A DNA stretch of 64,000 nt, from NCBI GenBank assembly GCA_039105265.1, contig JAPFFF010000031.1, positions 1,116,001 through 1,180,000 of the forward strand, written 5' to 3'. This document shows positions 52,278-60,964 of this stretch, in pieces. The position numbers were made by a program, and so were the translations under genes. The notes beneath the pieces are model-generated. The model was given only the letters and a program-made list of their open reading frames with translations. It was not told the DNA's origin and made no database searches. Within the stretch, counting starts at the first letter, position 1; the number at the start of each line of letters is the position of its first letter. This stretch comes from Tritrichomonas musculus. Taxonomy: Eukaryota > Parabasalia > Tritrichomonadida > Tritrichomonadidae.

Positions 52278-54236
52278 TTAAAAAGTTTCACTTTTTTTTA
52301 ATTGTAAAATATTGGGGCGAAAATTTCTGACCGATATGAAATTTGAGTATCTTCTGAAAGGGGAATAATTTGGACATTCTTTAAATGCATCAATTTCAAT
52401 TTTTGTTGAATTATGAATGGAAACGTTTTGTAATAACGAACATCCACAAAATGCATATTTTTCTATTTTTTTAACAGAATTTGGAATTGTTATTCTGCTC
52501 AATGAAGTACATGACGCAAATGTAAAAGATTCTATTGCATTTAAAGTAGCAGAAAAAGTTATATTATTTAAACTAGTGCATCCTTTAAAGCAACCTTCAT
52601 GTATTTTCGTTACCGAAGAAGGAATAACTAATGAAATTATTGAAGAACAATCAAAAAATGCATATTCTCCAATTTCATTTACTGAATTAGGAATTTTAAT
52701 TTCTTTTAAAGAAGTACATTCGAAAAATGACCTATTTCCAATCTTTTTTAAAGAAGAAGGAAATATGATTGTTTTTAATTTCAAGCATCTATAGAACATT
52801 TTGTCATTTATTGTTGTGATATCATTTGGCATATATAATGAATCAATACTATTTGAGATTGTTTGACATATTTTTTCTATTTGTTCATATTTTATGGTTT
52901 TTTGACTTATAATCCTTTTCATATTATATTCTTTAATGTTGATTTCTGTTATTAATTTATCTTCTGATTTATTGATTAGATTGTTGATATTTTTTTGTGA
53001 CTCTTTGTCTTGCTGTTGGATGTTTTCTTTAACTTGTTTTAGACTGGATTCAACTTTATTTTTATATTCATTAAACTCTTTTTTAATTTGAATATTTGTT
53101 GCTTTGATTTGATCAATTTCATTCTTCATTTGCTCATTTTGTTTTTGCATCTGTTCTTTCTCTGTTTTCATTTGATTAAATTCATTTTCCAATTGTTCAT
53201 TTTGATTTTGCATCTCTATGTTTTCTGCTTTCATTTGATCAATTTCATTCTTCATTTGCTCATTTTGTTTTTGCATCTGCTTGTTCTCTGCTTTCATTTG
53301 ATTAAATTCATTCTTCATTTGCTCATTTTGCTTTTGCATCTTTATATTTTCTGCTTTCATTTGATCAAATTCCATTTTTATTTTATTAAAATCATCTTTC
53401 ATGTGTTCAAAAACTAATTGTGTTTCTTTTTTAATTGCATTCATTATATTTTTGTTCTTTTCAATATTTAAATTCATATTTTTTATGTGATCATTTTGTA
53501 TTTCATATATATTTTTCATTAAATTAGAATTAATGTAATGAAAATCGAATTTATCTGAATATTTCGTTAATAATCGATTAAGATAATCTGCTTTTATTTT
53601 GCTAAAATCAACATCATTAAATAATACTGATGCGCTAATTCCATATTTGTCTAGACATTTAAATTTTAATTCAATTATTTTTTCTTCCATTTCGTCATTT
53701 ACATCAAGATCTTTATGAATCAATTTATATCTGGAGAATATTCTGTGAATTGTAACTAAATCAATGTTTAATAATTTATCATCATCAATAAATTTTTCAA
53801 GATTTTCAGATATAATGTCTTCGTATAAACCTTTATCAAAAACTTCAATATTTTGATTATATAAAATAATATCTAAAGCATATTTGACTTTGCTATTTTT
53901 CATATAAATAATTGTTTCATTAATTAATGATTCAACTTCATATTTCATAGCAAGATAATACATATGAGTAACATTTTGATCATTTATTGGAATAGGAGAT
54001 ATAAACTGACAAAAATCAATAAAACTATTAATAGAATGTTCTGGAAAATCAGTTTTATCATTATCATAAATCAATTTTATCTTTTTTTGGCTTTTGAATT
54101 CATTTTCATTTTTTTTCATATATTTAGAAAATAACATAAAAATATCTAGGTTAAATGGATATTCAATGCTCTTATAAATGAATGAATGCTTTTTTTCAAA
54201 TGATTGTTGCCTTATGTCTTTTGCAATCATCTTCAA
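52278..54236 (-). CDS. BTB-like / coiled-coil / BspA-type LRR protein
   Basis: A 652-residue protein in three parts. Residues 1-240 resemble the BTB/POZ-plus-BACK-like heads of trichomonad proteins (NLDIFMLFSKYM; FPEHSINSFIDFCQF; VTHMYYLAMKYEVESLINET). Residues about 255-445 are a coiled coil with a near-perfect 14-residue repeat (QMKAENKQMQKQNEQMKNEI). Residues about 490-630 are five to six LRR_5 (BspA-like) units of 23 residues, such as SLKEIKIPNSVNEIGEYAFFDC. BspA LRRs mediate recognition; with a BTB-like head and no signal peptide, the protein is likely intracellular, perhaps a substrate adaptor for a cullin ligase (inference). It is divergent from the U-box gene at 54377, 140 bases away. 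Confidence 0.75.
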   Translation of the reverse strand: MKMIAKDIRQQSFEKKHSFIYKSIEYPFNLDIFMLFSKYMKKNENEFKSQKKIKLIYDNDKTDFPEHSINSFIDFCQFISPIPINDQNVTHMYYLAMKYEVESLINETIIYMKNSKVKYALDIILYNQNIEVFDKGLYEDIISENLEKFIDDDKLLNIDLVTIHRIFSRYKLIHKDLDVNDEMEEKIIELKFKCLDKYGISASVLFNDVDFSKIKADYLNRLLTKYSDKFDFHYINSNLMKNIYEIQNDHIKNMNLNIEKNKNIMNAIKKETQLVFEHMKDDFNKIKMEFDQMKAENIKMQKQNEQMKNEFNQMKAENKQMQKQNEQMKNEIDQMKAENIEMQNQNEQLENEFNQMKTEKEQMQKQNEQMKNEIDQIKATNIQIKKEFNEYKNKVESSLKQVKENIQQQDKESQKNINNLINKSEDKLITEINIKEYNMKRIISQKTIKYEQIEKICQTISNSIDSLYMPNDITTINDKMFYRCLKLKTIIFPSSLKKIGNRSFFECTSLKEIKIPNSVNEIGEYAFFDCSSIISLVIPSSVTKIHEGCFKGCTSLNNITFSATLNAIESFTFASCTSLSRITIPNSVKKIEKYAFCGCSLLQNVSIHNSTKIEIDAFKECPNYSPFRRYSNFISVRNFRPNILQLKKSETF

Positions 54237-54355
54237 TTCAACTTCTTTTGATCTAAAATTAAAGTAAAATATGATTTCACATATAATTGAATTTTTTTTC
54301 CATTAAAAATTTCTGCCCAAATTCAAAGATAAATATTATGTGACTTGTTTTGGGC

Positions 54356-54366
54356 TCATTTTTTTT
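54356..54366 (+). promoter_or_regulatory. Inr-like start element of the U-box gene
   Basis: CTCATTTTTTTT lies about 10-20 bases before the ATG at 54377 and fits the TCA(Y/T)-rich trichomonad initiator. Confidence 0.4.
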
Positions 54367-54376
54367 TTAGAAAAAC

Positions 54377-54838
54377 ATGAGTGATTATGATGAAGTTCCA
54401 TATGATTTTTTATGTTCATTAACTAATGAAATTATGATGAACCCGATCACGATGGAAGATGGACAAAATTATGAAGAAGAAAAAATTATGAAATACTTAA
54501 AAGCAAATAATTGCATTTCACCTGTAACCAAGAAAAAAATATCAATGAACGGAACAAAAAATAATGCTTTAAAAGAACGAATCCAAAAATTTTTAGATAA
54601 TAAACCAATTAATGTTATGGTTTCTAAATTGGAAGGAGGATGCCTAAATTTTATAATGAAACCCAAAGACACAATTTTGCAATTAAAGGAAAATATTACA
54701 GATAGAACAAACATTAGAACCGATCAACAAATATTAATATTTAATGGAAAACAATTATCATGTAATGAATCCATGCTAAAAGAATATAATATAAATAATG
54801 ATTCAATAATTCATTTAACATCAAGATTAATTGGATAA
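54377..54838 (+). CDS. U-box / ubiquitin-like fusion protein
   Basis: A 153-residue protein. Residues 7-72 form a U-box (PYDFLCSLTNEIMMNPITME, then YEEEKIMKYL, and SPVTKKKI), the E2-binding fold of certain E3 ligases. Residues 78-153 form a ubiquitin-like beta-grasp domain (TILQLKENI; QQILIFNGKQL; LKEYNINNDSIIHL) ending in SRLIG, close to ubiquitin's LRLRGG but with a single terminal Gly. It is small for a ligase; the UBL could dock at the proteasome or, if the tail were processed, be conjugated. The usual CHIP or UFD2 partner domains are missing. It is intact and has its own Inr-like leader. Confidence 0.8.
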   Translation: MSDYDEVPYDFLCSLTNEIMMNPITMEDGQNYEEEKIMKYLKANNCISPVTKKKISMNGTKNNALKERIQKFLDNKPINVMVSKLEGGCLNFIMKPKDTILQLKENITDRTNIRTDQQILIFNGKQLSCNESMLKEYNINNDSIIHLTSRLIG

Positions 54839-54890
54839 ACATATTTTTTAATTGATTGTCATTAATAAATGTTAGTTCTGACATATTGAT

Positions 54891-56382
54891 CAGGGATGCA
54901 TTTCGGGCACTGGCAGGGCAAGTTGCCCGAACAAACCTGTCTGCCCGGGCACTGCTCGGGCAGATCTTCGGGCATCGGGCAAGCCCGGGCCAAAAAGCGT
55001 TGGCACTTTTCGGGCGGCCCTTTTTTGCCCGGGCACCTATCGTCGGGCAATGCCCGGATTTTGCCCGATAACTTCATAATTGATTGTCCAACTTCAAATT
55101 TATATATATATATATATAAATATATTATGTTAAAAATAAAAATGGGATAATAAATTTGATTCATATATACTTTTTAAATATATTTTTTATATGAAGCAAA
55201 AATATTTTATGTAAAATGAATAATGATTGAATTCTTAAAGAATTCATTAGCAAATGATTTTTTTGAAAAAATTATTAGATTGACTTGCTTGAGATTTGGA
55301 TAATTCAATTTGAATATACAAGTACCAACAAGTTTTTTCTGTTTAAACATCGACAATGTTCATTTCATATTAAAATTGATTCAAAAGAATCAATTCATTG
55401 ATGCAATGTCAATTTTCGTCTGTTTTTTTGTTAATTTTACGTGTCTCCAAAAAACGGTTTATTTCAAATATTTGAAATAAAATGCACATAAATCAATAAA
55501 AAAAAAGCAAATGTGCATATTGAAAATAAACAAGAACAAATATTTAAATAAACTTTAGAATTAATTAATGAAATATATTTGTTCTTGTTTATGCATCTTG
55601 TGCAATTTCAGAATTCTGAAAATAAATATTTTGCTTAATTTTTACCTTTTTATTAAAGTTATGCGAAATTTAGAAGAGATGTAAAGAGAGTAAGCTTAAA
55701 AATATTATTTTTGACATGCTGATTGACATCATATTTCGACAATCATCAGCACGAAAAATAGTTCTTTTATACTAAAAGAAAACTTTAATTAATATTAAAT
55801 CGATTTGTCAATATTACATTTGATTAAATAAACTATAAAAAAACTTATAAAGCAAATACGTTTTTTTTCAAATTTTTCTTCTCAGCAATATCTACTTAAT
55901 GTATTTTCTCATAATTATAACAAATTAATTATAATATAAAAATATGCTGATTTACCAATTTTTTCAAAAAAAGTTTTCAGCATCAATATTTGATATCTTT
56001 TTTTTGTGTTGTTTTACGAGAACGAACGTGATATTTGTCGTTGAAGTGATGGTAAATATGATAAATTGAATCTAATTTTTTTTTATTCATCACAAAAAAG
56101 TTTGCAGCGATTTTATAATTTTTCGTACGTTTATGATTTTGGTTAACATTACCTTCTAAAAATAGATAACTATCTAACGTATATTTTAATATTTTTTAAA
56201 ATCTTTATTTTTAAAAAAAAATTTTCGGGAAATTTATGGGCTTTCTCTCAATTTTTTTTTTCGGGCAATGATATCACTAGCCGTCGGGCTGACAATTAGC
56301 CCGATGCTGCCCGAACTATCAGGTCGGGCAGAAAAAGTGACGCTTGCCCGGGCACGCCCGGGCCGCCCTTTGTGCATCCCTG
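54891..56382. mobile_element. 1.5-kb non-autonomous hAT-like transposon with GC-rich GGGCA ends
   Basis: The ends are CAGGGATGCA and its inverse TGCATCCCTG, flanked by an 8-bp duplication ATATTGAT (54883-54890 and 56383-56390). CA-start ends plus an 8-bp duplication define the hAT superfamily. Each end has 120-190 bases packed with TTCGGGCA, CGGGCAA and CCCGGGC words in both orientations, strikingly GC-rich in this genome; they may be transposase-binding sites. The middle (about 55090-56265) is AT-rich and has no transposase. Confidence 0.9.
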
Positions 56383-56541
56383 ATATTGATTTTTTTAATT
56401 GATCAATTAAATATATTAAAGAAAATACATAAATATCATTGATCAATTTTTATACATAAATTGATCAATTAAGTATACATACATAGCTGAATTATAGACA
56501 TAATAATTAATTTATGAGATAAGAGATTTAAAGGACAAAAG

Positions 56542-57468
56542 ATAGGGGGGTTAACCGCCAAGAAAATGTCAAAAAAGTATTTTTATAAAGATTTGATTAA
56601 ATAAAATAATTATTCTAATTCTTTATACATAGTAATATATATTTTTATGCTCAAATTAAAAATTCGCTTATTTTGCCAGGAATTATAGAGGAAATAAAAA
56701 TTCAATCAAAAAATTGGAAAATTTCCACTTTTTCATATAACTATTATTCTCTTTCAAGCCAAAATATCTTATGAATTAAATATTATGGTGTAAAATATTT
56801 AAATAAATTAAATTATAATTATTAAATATAAAATAATTTAAATAAATTATAAAAAAACAAAAAATGATATCTCTACAATGAAGAGTTAAATCAAATAAAA
56901 CAGTATATTAAAATATGAAATTTGTTAGGAATTATTTATTTATATATCACAATAATTGAAATTTTAACAGTTAAAAGTAGTGTTATTTCATAAAATTATT
57001 GATATATATTTCAAAAAAAAAAAAGTAATAAATGTTTGTTTACTTTTGATTGTTTAACCATTTCTTAATAGATGGTTATGGTTATTTTTCTTCAATTTTT
57101 GTTTTTCATAAGGAGAAATAATAAATCTTTGAAAATATCTTTCATTTGATGTTTTTTAATAATTTTTTGAGGGTTTTATTGAATAAAATTGAATATTTGT
57201 TTTATCATAAGGAGTTTAAATCCAAAAATATATTAGATAATGGCTTTTTATAATGATTTTTAATAAGTAAAAAATGTAATTTATATCACATGTCATTAAA
57301 ACTTTGATCTCTTATAACTCCTGGCAAAATAAAGGAATTTTTTTTTAATGCAATTTTTTATTATTCATAAATGCTGCTATATTTATTTAATAATTATTTT
57401 TGCATTGATCTTTAGATTTTTTTTTTCTCTCAATTTTATGACAACGGTTGAGCGGTTGACCCCTCTAT
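56542..57468. mobile_element. 927-bp non-autonomous transposon with long imperfect inverted arms, 8-bp TSD
   Basis: ATAGGGGGGTTAACCGC at 56542 pairs with GCGGTTGACCCCTCTAT ending at 57468. The flanks carry GACAAAAG at 56534-56541 and 57469-57476. A second inner pair (TTATTTTGCCAGGAATTATA near 56673 and its inverse near 57307) shows that the arms extend over 150 bases with decay. No gene is inside. An 8-bp duplication suggests hAT-type mobilisation. The right end lies 80 bases from the stop codon of the Sel1 gene. Confidence 0.75.
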
Positions 57469-57554
57469 GACAAAAGCTTTTTTTATTAATCATTTTCTTG
57501 ATAGTTAATTTTGATATAAAATAGATCTTTCTAAATTAGTGATAAATATTTATT

Positions 57555-60500
57555 TTAAAGGCATTGTGAATAATTTATTTGTAGCTCATTTAATTTTGCT
57601 GATGCCTTTGAATCATTTTTTAAAAGAATTTTTTTATAATATTTTTTTGCTTGTTGAATATCCAGAGGGATTCCATCTCCTTTTTCAAGCATTTCTGCAT
57701 ATTTATACATTGATTGGATTGATCCATCATCAGCTGCCATCTTATAATACCTAGCTGCTTCACTTTTGTTAATTGGTACAACATCTCCTTTATATAAACA
57801 ATTTCCATATAATAACCTTGCATCATTGTTTCCCTCGTCAGCAGACATTTTTATATATTTTATAGACTTAGTTTTATTATTTAATTCATATTTGAAAATT
57901 CCATAATTTAATTTGTTAATATCATCACCATTTTCTACAGCCTTTTTAAGATATTTCAGTGCTCTTTCTTTATTCTGGAGAATTCCATCACCATCTTTTA
58001 ACATGAGACCATAATTATTCATTGAAGCAGCCAATCCTTGATCTGCCGCTAATTTATAATACTGTGAAGCTTCAATTTTATTTTGCTTAATTCCATCCCC
58101 ATTTTGTAGCATAAAAGCATAAAAGTTCATAGATATACAATGACCTTTATCAGCAGCCATTTTGAAAAAATGTGCTGCTTCACTTTTATTTTGTGGAATA
58201 CCATTTCCTTCATACAACATATGTCCATATTTAAACATTGCTGCAAGATGACCTTTTTCAGCAGCCATTTTGAAAAAATTAGCAGCATCTTTTCTACTTT
58301 TATATATACCATTTCCTTCCAAAAGCCTCACAGCTAAACTAAACATAGAATTTTCATCTCCATTATATATTTCTTGCCTTAAATGAAGAATAACTTCGGG
58401 TGCTTTTTCTTCAATGATCTCACCATTTTTAATCATTTTTTCATATAAATTAATAGCAAATAAAAAATCTTCTTCTTTTGATTTCTTGATATAAGGAATT
58501 GCATCAACTTTATTTATCGGAATTCCATCACCATAATAAAGCATGCTAATAAGTTCTAATCTTGAAATTTCATGTCCTTTGTCTGCTGCCATCTTAAAAT
58601 ATCTTGCAGCTTCAAGCTTGTTCATTGCTATTCCATCCCCATTTTTCAGCATAAATGCATAATTATTCATTGCACCAATATGCCCTTTATCTGCTGAAAA
58701 TCGATATAATTGTGCAGCTAAAGGTTTGTTTATTTCAATATTCTCTCCATTATATAAAAATATGGCATGCTTAAATATTATATCAGCTTGTTGTTCTTCA
58801 TCCATATTATTAAACTGATCAATAAAATTTTCTTGAAACTGATTATTTTTTAGTAACTTTTCAATTTTGTTTTCATAATAACATTTCTGAAAAACAATAG
58901 CTTGCATATTTCCTAAAGAAACTGATCGTTTTATAAATACCAAAGCTTCCATTTCATCCTCATCTATTATCATTTTCCCATAATTAAGCATTGCTTCTGA
59001 TTGATTATAATCAGTAAGAAAGCACATTTTGAAATAATGGGCAGCTTCTTCCAAATTCTTCTCTACACCAATTCCATCTCTAAGCATTGTTCCATATAAA
59101 TTCATTGAATAACAATCTCCTTTATCAGCTGCAAGTTTTATGTATTTTGATGCTTCTATCTCATTTTTTTCAATATTTTCACCTATAAAAAGCATATTCC
59201 CAAAAAACTTAATTGAATTTATTTGGCCTTGATCAGCAGCCATTTTTATGTATCGAATTCCTTCATTTATATTTTGGGGAATTTTGTCTCCATTAATCAA
59301 ATGAATTCCATAATTGTACATTGATATAGAATTTCCAATGGCAATGGCCATTTTTAAGTATTTTGATGATAACGAATAACAATTATTGTATTCAGATTCT
59401 TCAGAATCATATAATTGGACTCCTAAATTATTCATTGCAATAATATATCCATTATCGGCTGGCTGTTTATAATATTTTACAGCATCTTGTAATGTTTTCT
59501 CATTATTATTCATTGCATAAAAAAACTGGGCTTCAATAAGACCTTGATCAGCAGCCATTTTTATTAAATGTAATCCTTTTAAATTCATTTCACTATTAGT
59601 TTCATCATGAAGTATTCTTCCATATTGATATAAAGCTCCAATATGATCATTTTCTGATGATTTTTTTAACCAATAAATCGCTTTTTCTTTATTCTGCAGA
59701 ATGCAATCTCCATTTTTAAGCATAACTCCATATTCATACATTGCATCTGCATTACCTAATAATGAAGCTTTTTTAAAATAATAAGCTGCTAATTTATTAT
59801 TTTTCTCAATATAATATCCATATTTCAAAATTTTACCATATAATAACATTGATTTTTCATCATTATTTTCAGCATTATTTTTCAACATTTTAAGATTTTC
59901 ATTTTGATTCTCTTTAACATAGATTAAAAAAGCTAATATTTTATCTTCTTCGATATCTCCAAATTTTTCTTTGTTATTGATGAGTTCATCGATAATGTCA
60001 TTAATATGCCAATATGTTTTTTCTTCTGGCCAAAATTTTTTCAAAAATGATTGTATCCATTCATTATCACAATTTGATAAATGAAAATCTTCAAGTTTTT
60101 CATCAATATCTTTATCATCATTGAATATTTTACGTCCATTTATCAATTCATATGCAATAAAGCAAATAGAAATGATATCATTAATTTCTTTTTTGTTTTG
60201 ATCAGCAAAATTTAAATTATAAATTTCATAAAATGGAAAAAAAACTTTAGGATATAAGTTATTGTCAAGAAAAATACAATTTGAATTAAGAAAACCGTGG
60301 AAAAGATTGTTTATGTGCAAATGCTGAATCCCAAGTAATATACCCAATAAAATGATGAACTTTTGAGTTGATGAAAAGTGATCTATATTATTTGAATTAT
60401 CTTGATCAAATAAATAGCCATTTACAGGATACTTAAGTATTATACTTTTTGAAATAGTATTATTTTCTGATTTTTCATTACAATATCCGATGATTTGAAG

Positions 60501-60740
60501 ATGAAATGGATTCTCTGATATTTTTTCATAAATATCATTATTTTCATCATTTAATGAACATGATAATTTGATATATCGAATTTTTGATTTTTTATCCTCA
60601 AATAAAGCTGCAAAACTTTGCTTCCCTAAATGAATATCTTTGATTTTTTGGCATTTACTTAAATCAAATTGACTCAATGAGTCCATTTTATTAGAATAAA
60701 TGAAGTCAAAAAAATTTTTTTTTGAAAAAATCTCTGCCAT
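57555..60740 (-). CDS. Pseudokinase with about twenty Sel1 repeats
   Basis: A 1061-residue protein. Residues about 25-265 follow a kinase fold: ILLGILLGIQHLHINNLFHG is the helix and catalytic loop region, where HRDLKPxN has become HGFLNSNC. The glycine loop is degenerate (GKQSFAALF), and no DFG or APE is present although EINDIISICFIAYELINGRK corresponds to helix F. It therefore cannot be a normal phosphotransferase. From about 280 to 1050 there are about twenty Sel1 units (AMxxYGxMLxxGDGIxxNKxEAARYFKMAADKG), which form a long solenoid for protein binding. A scaffold role is likely. It is close kin to the active kinase-Sel1 protein at 21590. The ATG at 60740 is the first in a long open frame. 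Confidence 0.8.
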   Translation of the reverse strand: MAEIFSKKNFFDFIYSNKMDSLSQFDLSKCQKIKDIHLGKQSFAALFEDKKSKIRYIKLSCSLNDENNDIYEKISENPFHLQIIGYCNEKSENNTISKSIILKYPVNGYLFDQDNSNNIDHFSSTQKFIILLGILLGIQHLHINNLFHGFLNSNCIFLDNNLYPKVFFPFYEIYNLNFADQNKKEINDIISICFIAYELINGRKIFNDDKDIDEKLEDFHLSNCDNEWIQSFLKKFWPEEKTYWHINDIIDELINNKEKFGDIEEDKILAFLIYVKENQNENLKMLKNNAENNDEKSMLLYGKILKYGYYIEKNNKLAAYYFKKASLLGNADAMYEYGVMLKNGDCILQNKEKAIYWLKKSSENDHIGALYQYGRILHDETNSEMNLKGLHLIKMAADQGLIEAQFFYAMNNNEKTLQDAVKYYKQPADNGYIIAMNNLGVQLYDSEESEYNNCYSLSSKYLKMAIAIGNSISMYNYGIHLINGDKIPQNINEGIRYIKMAADQGQINSIKFFGNMLFIGENIEKNEIEASKYIKLAADKGDCYSMNLYGTMLRDGIGVEKNLEEAAHYFKMCFLTDYNQSEAMLNYGKMIIDEDEMEALVFIKRSVSLGNMQAIVFQKCYYENKIEKLLKNNQFQENFIDQFNNMDEEQQADIIFKHAIFLYNGENIEINKPLAAQLYRFSADKGHIGAMNNYAFMLKNGDGIAMNKLEAARYFKMAADKGHEISRLELISMLYYGDGIPINKVDAIPYIKKSKEEDFLFAINLYEKMIKNGEIIEEKAPEVILHLRQEIYNGDENSMFSLAVRLLEGNGIYKSRKDAANFFKMAAEKGHLAAMFKYGHMLYEGNGIPQNKSEAAHFFKMAADKGHCISMNFYAFMLQNGDGIKQNKIEASQYYKLAADQGLAASMNNYGLMLKDGDGILQNKERALKYLKKAVENGDDINKLNYGIFKYELNNKTKSIKYIKMSADEGNNDARLLYGNCLYKGDVVPINKSEAARYYKMAADDGSIQSMYKYAEMLEKGDGIPLDIQQAKKYYKKILLKNDSKASAKLNELQINYSQCL

Positions 60741-60964
60741 TTTTTTTCTTACATAAGGTTATTTTTTTAAATCTGCCATATTTCAAATACATCAATTTAA
60801 TAGTTTTTAAAAACAAATCATTCATAATTTTCCTTCTTTCTCAAAAGCTATATTTTTTTCGAACTCACAATTTCCTGGCATTCCAGAATAAATGTGTTAA
60901 TTTGGAATTTGAGATGGGCAGATTTTAAAATTTCACATCATATTTTTGTTTTTGATAAACTTCA

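Noticed and set aside
53088-53417. Leu/Phe/His-rich frame opposite the LRR gene coiled coil
   Set aside because: Antisense reading of the QMKxENxxMQ repeat; it only mimics a membrane protein.
54856-55164. Ala/Arg/Gly-rich frames in the GC-rich end of the hAT-like element
   Set aside because: By-products of the GGGCA subterminal repeats; they cross the transposon end and are not genes.
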